A stretch of 40,139 bases of DNA from Myxococcales bacterium (GTDB lineage: Bacteria > Myxococcota > B64-G9): NCBI GenBank assembly GCA_012798435.1, contig JAAZNF010000049.1:1-40139 (forward strand), in the 5' to 3' direction. How positions within the stretch are numbered: position 1 is the stretch's first letter; the number at the start of each line of letters is the position of its first letter. The notes below the pieces were generated by a model. That model did no database searches. It had not been told where the DNA came from and saw only the letters and a list, made by a program, of their open reading frames with translations. The position numbers and the translations under genes are program-made. Shown piece by piece: positions 16,391-24,367 of the stretch.

Positions 16391-18694
16391 ATGAGTGACG
16401 AGAACTACACTGAAAACCGCAAGGATACGGCCGTCAGCCGCATGGACATCGCCAAGCGCGACCGGCCGCGGGGCCCACGCAGCCCGCGCGGGCGGGCGCG
16501 CGGATGGACTGCCACGAAGGCTCCCACCGTCAGCCTTCTCGGCATGCTACTGTTGGCGCTTGCCGCCACTGGTCTTGCGGCTTGCGGATCGGGCTCGAGC
16601 TGCGTGCCGGACTGCACCGGCCGCGCCTGCGGGCCCGACCCGGTGTGCGGTCAAAGCTGTGGAAGCTGCACGGGCGGCGCCGAGTGCCGCGACGGAGTGT
16701 GCGGGGGCGGAACCTGCCAGACCGACGCGGACTGCGGCCCGGATGAGAACTGCTCAGGCACCGGCGAATGCCAGTGCCGCTACGGAAGCTGCCAGACCGG
16801 CTGCTGCCACCCGGCGCAGGCGGTGCTCCAGGCCGGCGGGGTGTTGCTCGCAGACGGCGCGCTCTCGGTCGAGATCACCGTCGCCGTCTCCAGCCAGGAC
16901 GGCACGCCGCTCGCGGGCGTACCCGTGGCGCTCGAGAGCGATCCCGTCATCAGCGACATCCAGCCGGCCGAGGGAGCCACGCTCGCGGACGGGCGCTTCA
17001 CCTTCACCGCCCGCGCGAATGTGGCCGGAGGGGTCGGCTTCACGGCCAAGGCGGGAAAACCGCTCGAACCGCTGGGCCAGCAGCTCCAGGTCATGTTCGG
17101 CGCCAATCTCGAAGTGGCCTTCGGCGAGCTGCACTACGTCTATCCCGGGGCGCTGCTCGAGATCACGGCCACGGCGCAGGACGCCGCGGGGCCGGTGGGC
17201 GGAGTGGCGCTCGCGCTCGAAAGCTCCCGCGGCGCGACCGACCGCGTCGCCGCCCTGACGGAGAAGACCGGCGACGACGGGAAGATGCGCTTCGTGGTCC
17301 AGACGGAAGAAAGCGGCCCGGCGGTGTTCTCGCTTTCGGTGGCGGGGATCTCCGCTCTCGCGGTCTCGAGCGAGCCGTACCTCTTCGGCGGCCCGCGTCT
17401 GTCCGGCCTGGTCGGGTTCCCGCAACCGGACGGCCTGCCGACCCCGACCCGCGTGGCGCTGGCCTGGATCAACCGGCCGGCCCTGGAGGCCGGCACGCTG
17501 GCCGCACGCGAGGCAACTTCGATCTCGCTGGGCGAGCTGGTGCCGGAGGATCAGGTCCCGTTCGCTCTGGAGGCGCCTTTCGTCCCGCCGGAGACCGACT
17601 TCTACCGGCCGGCGCCGTCCGATCCTACGCTGCCCGCGACCTTCGAGATCGCCACCTACGCGCCCCTGCTCTACGCCGACGTGGACGGAAGCGGCTCCTT
17701 CTCGGCGACGGACAAGATCGTCGGCTGGCGCGAGGATCGCGACCTGATGCTCTTGTACGCGCGCGGCGAGCTGCCGCCCGAAGCCGTCATTCCGGGTCTC
17801 GTCCCCGGCTACCAGTTCATCCGCTGGACCGACGAGGAAAAGACCATCCTGCCGCTCGCCGGGCACCTCGACGACCACCCGCTGTGGCTGCGCGGGGCCG
17901 ACTGTCCCTCCGCCACGCTCCGCGGATCGATCCGCTGCATCGGCGCGCCGCCCGCCCAGCCGACGTACGCCTGCGCCATGATGATCGCCCCGTCCGTCCT
18001 GGACAACGTGGCGGTGTGGTGGAACCGGGGCAACCAGCTCATCCTCGCCTGCCAGCGCGTCACCCTGGCCGCGGACCAGGAGACCCCCTACCAGCTCGTG
18101 CTGCCGGCACCGGCCACCGTCGACCCCGGCTACACCGCCTTCCTGGCCCGGCCGGCCGCGGGCTGGCCCCTGGTCGGGGCGCTCATGGGGTTCGTGTTCG
18201 CCGATGCCGACGCGGACGGCGCGTACACCAACATGGACGACAACATCAACACCGGGGACCGGCTGCTCGGCGTGGCCGACTTTCCGCTGGGCTACGGCAT
18301 CCCGTGGCTGGAGTGGGTGCAGGAGGCCATCCCGCTCGCGCTCCAGTTCGCCTACCAGGACGTCAACCGCGGCTACAACCTGGCGCTGGCGCCGCTGGAC
18401 GTCGGCATCCAGACGGTGGTGGACGACTACACCCTGGAACTCGCGCGCAACCTGAACCCGGGCGGGCGCGATCTCTGCTTCCGCATCGTCCGGCGCGCCA
18501 GCGGGACGCAGACCGAGATCATGCGCGGCGACGACCTCGCCACGGGCTCGGTGACGGCGGGCAACCGGGTGACCTCGGCCGCGGGCGGCTTTGCCGGCCG
18601 GGTCCAGCCCAACGACCGGCTCATCTTCTGCAACCAGATCGAGAAGACCACCTTCTTCGATCTCGACACGGACTATCCCATGACGGCGCGCTGA
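16391..18694 (+). CDS. Exported Ig-like domain lipoprotein, unknown function
   Basis: A 767-residue secreted protein, probably a lipoprotein. AAAGGGAGG is upstream of the ATG at 16391, at a somewhat long distance. This start gives an unusually long basic n-region (~45 residues) before the hydrophobic core (SLLGMLLLALAATGLAAC) with lipobox LAAC and Cys65; an internal ATG at codon 18 is an alternative. Residues ~66-135 are Cys-rich (CGQSCGSCTGGAECRDGVC). Next come two Ig-like (Big-1/invasin-type) strands-and-loops domains (~140-330), followed by a large domain of unknown type. It contains Asp-rich loops (DVDGSGSFS and DADADGAYTNMDD) that could bind calcium. It follows the sigma-factor gene and precedes the M4 protease gene by 36 nt, so the three may be cotranscribed. 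Confidence 0.8.
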   Translation: MSDENYTENRKDTAVSRMDIAKRDRPRGPRSPRGRARGWTATKAPTVSLLGMLLLALAATGLAACGSGSSCVPDCTGRACGPDPVCGQSCGSCTGGAECRDGVCGGGTCQTDADCGPDENCSGTGECQCRYGSCQTGCCHPAQAVLQAGGVLLADGALSVEITVAVSSQDGTPLAGVPVALESDPVISDIQPAEGATLADGRFTFTARANVAGGVGFTAKAGKPLEPLGQQLQVMFGANLEVAFGELHYVYPGALLEITATAQDAAGPVGGVALALESSRGATDRVAALTEKTGDDGKMRFVVQTEESGPAVFSLSVAGISALAVSSEPYLFGGPRLSGLVGFPQPDGLPTPTRVALAWINRPALEAGTLAAREATSISLGELVPEDQVPFALEAPFVPPETDFYRPAPSDPTLPATFEIATYAPLLYADVDGSGSFSATDKIVGWREDRDLMLLYARGELPPEAVIPGLVPGYQFIRWTDEEKTILPLAGHLDDHPLWLRGADCPSATLRGSIRCIGAPPAQPTYACAMMIAPSVLDNVAVWWNRGNQLILACQRVTLAADQETPYQLVLPAPATVDPGYTAFLARPAAGWPLVGALMGFVFADADADGAYTNMDDNINTGDRLLGVADFPLGYGIPWLEWVQEAIPLALQFAYQDVNRGYNLALAPLDVGIQTVVDDYTLELARNLNPGGRDLCFRIVRRASGTQTEIMRGDDLATGSVTAGNRVTSAAGGFAGRVQPNDRLIFCNQIEKTTFFDLDTDYPMTAR

Positions 18695-18730
18695 AGCTGG
18701 CGCACCATTCACCTCCCCGGAGGAAGAACC

Positions 18731-21700
18731 ATGCCCCGCATCATGTGTCCTGGTAATGTTTTTGTTTTTTTCGTGGCCGTCCTGGCCTTCTTCGGCTGCG
18801 GCGGCGACGGGACGCAGAGCAACCCCGACTCCGGCCAGCCCGATCCGACCGAGGTGAAGCTGACCCTGTCCCCCGCGAACGCGCGCCTGCGGCCGTCAGA
18901 CACCATCGAGATCGAGCTGGAGCTGTCACCGGTGAAGGGCAAGAGCCCCGTGGACCTGTACGTGTTCTACGAGGAGGAGGGCCGGCGGCGCTTCTTCGCG
19001 CCGGGAGACGACCTGTTCGAACCCTCGCCGCGCCCGCTGGCACGCGCCGTGTCGTCGGACCGTTCTTCTTCCGAGGTCGTCTATGCCGGGACGGCCTCGG
19101 CGCTCCCCGCCGGCCGCCCCATTTCCTACCAGGCGCTGGCCATGCTCTCGGGCGCGCCCTTCGACCCGGCGCGGGCCGCCAGCGCGCCGGCGGCGGCCCA
19201 GCTCACGGTGGTGGCCGACGCGGCGAACCCCGCTGACGCGGCGCAGGTGACGCACGTCCAGGCCTTGAAGGAAAAGAGCGCCAAGCCGCTCCGCCTCGAG
19301 CTCGCGCAAGGCGCCGTGTGGCACATGGAGGGCGACCTGGCGGCGGCGGACATCGCCCCGGGGGCGAACCCGCAGGACGCCGACGCCGTGGCCCTGGCCT
19401 TCTTGGAGCGGTACTCGGAGCTGCTGCGCGTGCCCGCGGCCCACCGCGCCATGCGCATGATGGGCCGGCGACAGGAGCTCTCGGACGTGCTGCTCTTCCA
19501 CCAGACGATCGACGAGATCCCGGTGTACGGCTCGGCCCTGCAGCTCGTGCTGCGCTCCGGCGCCGGCGGCAAGCGCCTGTGGCAGGTGAACGGCCGCTAC
19601 CTGCCAAATCCGGAACGCTACCCCCTCACGGGCGCCCTGGGCCCGGAGGCGATCCGGGCCGAGGTGGCCCGCCGGCTCGACATCGAGCCGAGCGCGCTGC
19701 GGCTGATCGCCCCTCTCCGGCAGTGGGTGGTCGATCCCACCCTGTTCGCGCCGGCCTGCCCTTCCTGCCCCGTCGTTCCCCACGCGCCCCGGCTGGCCTG
19801 GCGGGTGCTCTACCTCGAGCCGGTCGGCGGCGGCGTGGCGGACGAGTTCTGGGACGCGTCTCGCGGGGAGCGGATCCTCGCCCGGGCCCGGGCGTTCGAG
19901 CGCGACTACCGCATCTACGACGCCAACGGCGAGGGGCCGGACAGCTGCTTCATCGGCAACGTCCACTGCGACGCCGAGTACGACGAGGGTGGGGTGTGCC
20001 GTTACGAGGTCGGCTGCCCGGCTCTCTCCGATTGTTGCAACAACGCATGCCTGTGGGGTCACTGGCGCTGCGCCTCCCCCGACGCCGAGGAGGACGCGGC
20101 CTTCGAATACACCAACGACATCTACAACTTTTTGCGCGAGGTCTTCGGGCGGGACTCGTACGATGGCCACGACGGCATCTTACGCATGTACCTGCACGCC
20201 GGCTCTTCCTGGGTGAACGCCATGTCGAAGGACTGCGGGGCCTACCAGGTCCACATCTTCGGCGACGACGTGGCCAGCCTCAACGTCATGGCCCACGAGG
20301 TGGGGCACTCCTATCACGGTTCGGAAGCAGACTACGACTACCAGGACGAACCCGGCGCGGTGGCCGAGCACATCGCCGACGCCATCGGCCACTTCGTGGG
20401 GTTCTGGACCGGCAAGGACCCGAACTGGATCATCGGCGACAGCTCGGTGGTAGGCAACCGCGACATGAGCAATCCTCCAGCCGATGAATACGCCACCGGC
20501 GATCCCTACCCGGACCACTACCGAGACTATCTGAACACCCGCGGCACCAGCGAACCCAGCCGCTCCAATGACCGGGGCGGAGTGCACCGCAACCACATGA
20601 TCCTGAGCAAGGCGCTCTACCTCTTCACCGACGGCGGGAGTTTCGAGGGCTTCGACATCCGCGGCATCGGCGAGGAGAAGGCCCGCCGCCTGTACCAGCG
20701 CGCCATCGACAACTACCTGGCCGACAACGCCAACTTCTCCTGGTTCGTGCGGGCGGTACGCTCGGCCTGCGACGACTCCGTCGGCCGTGACGGCTTCAGC
20801 GCAAACGATTGCTGCCAGGTACAGAACGCCTTTGCCGCGGTGGGCATCGGCGACCCCGACCGGGACTGCGACGGCACCCTGGACGCCGCCGACACGGACG
20901 ACGATGGCGATGGGGTCCGTGACACGCGCGACAACTGCCCGCAGGCCGTCAACCCGGACCAGGCCAACGCCGATGGCGACGGGGAGGGGGACGCCTGCGA
21001 CCCCGACGCCGACAACGACGGCCTTCCCAATGAAGCCGACAACTGCCCGCTCGTCGCCAACCCGGGCCAGGCCGATCGCAACGCAGACTCCCAGGGCGAC
21101 GCCTGCGACGACAGCGACGGCGATGGAGTCATGGACGACAGCGACAACTGCCCCAATACGCGCAACCTCGATCAAGCGAACCTCGACCGCGACGGCGAGG
21201 GCAACGCCTGCGACGACGACGACGACAACGACGGCCGGGCCGACCGCTACGACAACTGTCCTCTCTTCTACAACGTGGCCCAGGATGATGGCGACGGGGA
21301 CGGGCACGGTGATCCCTGCGACAACTGCTCCACCACGGCCAACCACGATCAGGCCGACCTGGACGAGGACCAGCATGGGGACGCCTGTGACGACGACATG
21401 GACAACGACGGCGTCGCCAACGAAGACGACAACTGCCCGCGGGAAGCGCACGAGGAGATGGAGTTCGCCCTCTGCCCGCCGAACACCTCTTGCCGCTATG
21501 GCTGTCCGTCCACTCCGCTGCTGCCCAATTTCGGCCTGCGCCTCCAGGCGGAGGCCCTGCTGGGCGCGGACCCAACCGTGCTCCAACCGCTGGCCCGCTT
21601 CTCGCTCGAGCCCTGCAACGTGCTGGACTGCGGCGACGGTCGGCTGATGGCCCCGGGCGCGGGAATGTCGGTGGCGCTCACCATGCAACTCGCGGCCGCG

Positions 21701-22009
21701 CAGGTGCCGCCCATGGAGCAACCCATGATCATCCATGCCGTGATCTTCGACCAGTCGGGCCGCGCGCTGGGAAAGCGGGACGCGCTCTTCTACACCAACC
21801 TGGGCGGCAAGCCGGAGCAGAAGCAGTTGCAACTCGACTTCGCTCCCGCACCCTCGTACGCCTGGGGCCGCGAAGTCGGCGCCGGCCTCCCCGCCCGCCC
21901 CGCCTACCAGCTGGCGCTGTCGATCGAGGTGGGCTCGCAGCAGAACGCCGAGCTCCTGCGCGACCACGGCCTGATCGTCCAGTCGAGCGCCACCGCCGCC
22001 ATCCCCTGA
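18731..22009 (+). CDS. M4 (thermolysin-family) metalloprotease with TSP3 repeats
   Basis: A 1092-residue extracellular zinc protease, probably a lipoprotein (signal core VFFVAVLAFFGC). After a ~150-residue N-domain comes an FTP/PepSY-like propeptide (~205-350). The catalytic domain has HEVGH (His522, Glu523, His526) and the third zinc ligand Glu546 in EPGAVAEHIAD; the 24-residue spacing from His522 equals that of thermolysin (142 to 166). RDMSNP and GGVHRNHMILSKALYLFTDGG (catalytic His619) also match the M4 family. About six thrombospondin type-3 repeats with DNCP motifs and DxDxDG loops (~712-903), calcium-binding in other proteins, precede a C-terminal beta-rich domain. A Cys-rich insertion lies before the active site. 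It likely digests extracellular protein in predation or nutrient uptake. Confidence 0.92.
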   Translation: MPRIMCPGNVFVFFVAVLAFFGCGGDGTQSNPDSGQPDPTEVKLTLSPANARLRPSDTIEIELELSPVKGKSPVDLYVFYEEEGRRRFFAPGDDLFEPSPRPLARAVSSDRSSSEVVYAGTASALPAGRPISYQALAMLSGAPFDPARAASAPAAAQLTVVADAANPADAAQVTHVQALKEKSAKPLRLELAQGAVWHMEGDLAAADIAPGANPQDADAVALAFLERYSELLRVPAAHRAMRMMGRRQELSDVLLFHQTIDEIPVYGSALQLVLRSGAGGKRLWQVNGRYLPNPERYPLTGALGPEAIRAEVARRLDIEPSALRLIAPLRQWVVDPTLFAPACPSCPVVPHAPRLAWRVLYLEPVGGGVADEFWDASRGERILARARAFERDYRIYDANGEGPDSCFIGNVHCDAEYDEGGVCRYEVGCPALSDCCNNACLWGHWRCASPDAEEDAAFEYTNDIYNFLREVFGRDSYDGHDGILRMYLHAGSSWVNAMSKDCGAYQVHIFGDDVASLNVMAHEVGHSYHGSEADYDYQDEPGAVAEHIADAIGHFVGFWTGKDPNWIIGDSSVVGNRDMSNPPADEYATGDPYPDHYRDYLNTRGTSEPSRSNDRGGVHRNHMILSKALYLFTDGGSFEGFDIRGIGEEKARRLYQRAIDNYLADNANFSWFVRAVRSACDDSVGRDGFSANDCCQVQNAFAAVGIGDPDRDCDGTLDAADTDDDGDGVRDTRDNCPQAVNPDQANADGDGEGDACDPDADNDGLPNEADNCPLVANPGQADRNADSQGDACDDSDGDGVMDDSDNCPNTRNLDQANLDRDGEGNACDDDDDNDGRADRYDNCPLFYNVAQDDGDGDGHGDPCDNCSTTANHDQADLDEDQHGDACDDDMDNDGVANEDDNCPREAHEEMEFALCPPNTSCRYGCPSTPLLPNFGLRLQAEALLGADPTVLQPLARFSLEPCNVLDCGDGRLMAPGAGMSVALTMQLAAAQVPPMEQPMIIHAVIFDQSGRALGKRDALFYTNLGGKPEQKQLQLDFAPAPSYAWGREVGAGLPARPAYQLALSIEVGSQQNAELLRDHGLIVQSSATAAIP

Positions 22010-22094
22010 GCGCCCTTTCCTCCGCAGCCCCTCTTTTGCTACTCTGGAAGCGGGCAAAACGATTCTAATTCTTGCCGCACCAGGGGTTGCATCA

Positions 22095-23630
22095 ATGAAA
22101 AATCCACTCGCGTTCATTCTGGTGATCTCGCTGGCCGTGTCTGGTTGTTCGTCCGGCTCCGTCTCCGGCCCGGACGGCGCGCCGGAGGAGCCGGGAGCGG
22201 AGCCCGACGCCGGGCTTCCGGATGGCGGCGGGGATCCCTTGGCGCCGGACGGGGGCGACGTCGGCGGCGCGGACCCGGCGGGAGATTCCGGCGACGCGGG
22301 CCAGGACGCCGGGGCGGACGCGGCGGACGGCGGCGACGCGGGGCCAGCGGCCTGCGGGGAGATCGCGACCTTCGAGAGCGGCAAGACGCCCGCCCGGTTC
22401 GTCCACGTCGCAGAAGACGGCTCCGACAGCACCGGCGACGGCAGCGCCGAGCGGCCCTTCGCCACCATCGGCCGGGCCGCGCGCGGGATCGCCCCGGGCA
22501 CGGCGGTGGTGATCCACGCCGGCACCTACCCCGGCGGGGCCTACCTCGAGAACCTGCGCGGCAGCGCCAATTCTCCCATCTGGATCGGCGGGGCGGCGGG
22601 CGAGGCCCGCCCGGTCATCGAGGGTGGCGGCGAGGCCATGCACCTCGTCGGGCCGCGCTACCTGGTGCTCCACGATCTCGAGGTGCGAAACACCACCGCC
22701 AACGGCATCAACTGCGACGACGGGGGAGAGGTCGCGGACCCCGAGGCGGCCCGCTTCCTCGTGTTTCGCAACCTCGACGTCCACGACGTGGGCGGCGACG
22801 GCAACCAGGACTGCCTGAAGCTCTCGGGCCTCAACGACTACTGGGTGCTGTCGAGCCGCTTCGCCCGCTGCGGCGGGGCCATGTCCGGCTCGGGCATCGA
22901 CCACGTCGGTTGCCACCGCGGGCTCATCGCCAACTGCCGCTTCGAGGAGAACTCGGGCAACGCCGTGCAGTGCAAGGGCGGCTCGACGGACATCGACATC
23001 GTGCGCTGCGTGTTCGACCGGCCCGGCGAACGGGCGGTGAACATGGGCGGCTCGACCGGTTTCGAGTACTTCCGCCCCCCGCTCAGCCCGGACGCGCCCA
23101 ACGCCGAGGCGCGCCGCATCCGGGTGCAGGCGAACCTCGTGCTGGGCGGCACCGCGGCCCTGGCCTTCGTCGGCTGCGTGGACTGCCTGGCGGCGCACAA
23201 CACCATCGTCGGCCCCGGGCGCTGGCTCATCCGCATCCTGCAAGAGACGGTGAGCGCGAGCGGCTACGTCTTCGAGCCCTGCCGCGACAACGCGGTGGTG
23301 AACAACATCTTCTTCTTCGAGCGCGCGGTCATCTCCACCCACGTCAACATCGGCGCGAACACCAGCCCCGAGACCTTCTCCTTCGCCGGCAACCTGTGGT
23401 TCGCTCACGACGATCCGGCCCGCTCGGCGCCATCGCTGCCCTCAGTGGAAGACGCTGGCCTCAGCGGCCAGGACCCGGCCTTTGAAAACCCCTCGGGCGG
23501 CGACTACCACATCGGCGCCGAGAGCCCGGCCGCCGGCTCGGGCGTGTCCTGGCCTGGTGCAGCCGACGCCGACCTCGCCGGGCGCTGCTACCGCGCGCCG
23601 CCGAGCCGCGGGGCGTACGAGGTCCGGTGA
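22095..23630 (+). CDS. Right-handed beta-helix lipoprotein
   Basis: A 511-residue lipoprotein. The signal peptide ends in VSGC with Cys18, followed by a ~70-residue Asp/Gly/Ala/Pro linker. From residue ~101 the sequence starts with the entry motif of parallel beta-helix proteins (FVHVAEDGSDSTGDG, then RPFATIGRA). It continues with short repeating strands rich in N, G, D and C (NGINCDDGG, NCRFEENSGNAVQC, DIVRCVFDR), as in pectate-lyase-like or DUF1565 proteins. The helix closes near the C-terminus with DPAFENPSGGDYHI and a short tail. An AGGGG ribosome site sits upstream of the ATG. A polysaccharide-binding or -degrading surface role is likely, but catalytic residues cannot be assigned from the sequence. 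The microprotein at 26248-26493 starts with a version of the same entry motif. Confidence 0.85.
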   Translation: MKNPLAFILVISLAVSGCSSGSVSGPDGAPEEPGAEPDAGLPDGGGDPLAPDGGDVGGADPAGDSGDAGQDAGADAADGGDAGPAACGEIATFESGKTPARFVHVAEDGSDSTGDGSAERPFATIGRAARGIAPGTAVVIHAGTYPGGAYLENLRGSANSPIWIGGAAGEARPVIEGGGEAMHLVGPRYLVLHDLEVRNTTANGINCDDGGEVADPEAARFLVFRNLDVHDVGGDGNQDCLKLSGLNDYWVLSSRFARCGGAMSGSGIDHVGCHRGLIANCRFEENSGNAVQCKGGSTDIDIVRCVFDRPGERAVNMGGSTGFEYFRPPLSPDAPNAEARRIRVQANLVLGGTAALAFVGCVDCLAAHNTIVGPGRWLIRILQETVSASGYVFEPCRDNAVVNNIFFFERAVISTHVNIGANTSPETFSFAGNLWFAHDDPARSAPSLPSVEDAGLSGQDPAFENPSGGDYHIGAESPAAGSGVSWPGAADADLAGRCYRAPPSRGAYEVR

Positions 23631-23716
23631 GCGGAGAGACCACATCGTATGGCGCAAACCTTCGCCGCGGTTCCAGCGAAAGAGCCGCAGCGCTTCTTTG
23701 GGTTTCAGGAGGTGGG

Positions 23717-24301
23717 ATGGCCATGCTGAACTCCTCTGTTGATAAAATCCTCAACCTCGACTCGCAAGGGCGAGCGTCGGCGTTGACCGGACGGGTCCCG
23801 CGATCGGTCGGGTTCGCGATGTGTGCGGCTTGGCTGTGCCTTTCGCTCCTGAGCGGCTGCGGCACCGGGAGCGGAGGTTTTGCGGACGTGGGTCTCGGGG
23901 TCGACGGGGACGGAAGCGCGCTCACGGACGAATCGCCGGACGGCGGTGGCAATGGCGGCGGAGACGGCGTGCGCGCCTGGCCGGACGGCCGCTACATCAC
24001 CTGCGAACAGGTGTATGAATTCACGCAGGCCAAGGTGCCGGAGTTACTGCTTCTCAACGTCGCCGACGAGGAGTTTTACAACCTGGGAAGCATTGAAGGC
24101 TCCCTGAAGATCCCATGGGATGAACTCGCTGGCCGGCTTTCCGATGTCGACGCGCGCCGCTACGTCGTCATCTACTGCAGGCGCGGTGTGCGCTCCGAAT
24201 CGGCCTACGACACCCTGGATGGCGCCGGCTATGCCCACAAATGGATCATGGAAGGCGGCATCGAGCGCTGGAACTCGCTCGGCTACCCGACCGAACCCTG
24301 A
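23717..24301 (+). CDS. Rhodanese-domain lipoprotein
   Basis: A 194-residue exported rhodanese. AGGAGG lies four bases before the ATG at 23717 (a second ATG follows at 23723). The n-region is long; the hydrophobic core FAMCAAWLCLSLLSGC ends in a lipobox-like SGC. After a Gly/Asp-rich linker comes a single rhodanese fold (~90-190): VYEFTQAKVPELLLLNV, SLKIPWDELAGRL and the active-site loop IYCRRGVRS with Cys154, ending with GGIERWNSLGYP. The CRxGxRS loop is complete, so sulfurtransferase activity is plausible, but the location outside the cytoplasm makes the sulfur donor and acceptor unclear. It follows the beta-helix gene after 86 nt and precedes the hydrolase gene. Confidence 0.85.
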   Translation: MAMLNSSVDKILNLDSQGRASALTGRVPRSVGFAMCAAWLCLSLLSGCGTGSGGFADVGLGVDGDGSALTDESPDGGGNGGGDGVRAWPDGRYITCEQVYEFTQAKVPELLLLNVADEEFYNLGSIEGSLKIPWDELAGRLSDVDARRYVVIYCRRGVRSESAYDTLDGAGYAHKWIMEGGIERWNSLGYPTEP

Positions 24302-24331
24302 GCTGGAAGACCTCCTCACGAGTACGCCGGA

Positions 24332-24361
24332 TTGACCCCGGAGTGGCTGCTTGCCTACCAT
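24332..24361 (+). promoter_or_regulatory. Candidate promoter of a leaderless alpha/beta-hydrolase mRNA
   Basis: TTGACC (24332-24337), an 18-base spacer and TACCAT (24356-24361) match a sigma-70 promoter (five and four of six). Only six bases separate the -10 from the ATG at 24368, and there is no Shine-Dalgarno, so transcription would begin at or next to the start codon. Confidence 0.45.
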
Positions 24362-24367
24362 AGAGCC

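Noticed and set aside
16754-18712. A 652-residue open frame on the minus strand
   Set aside because: Antisense to the Ig-like lipoprotein gene; low-complexity Arg/Gly/Val/His content, no signal peptide and no ribosome site. High GC makes long antisense frames common.
20180-22525. A 781-residue minus-strand open frame
   Set aside because: Spans two plus-strand genes (M4 protease and beta-helix lipoprotein), with composition dictated by the reverse complement of the TSP3 repeats (Val/Gly rich). No domain.
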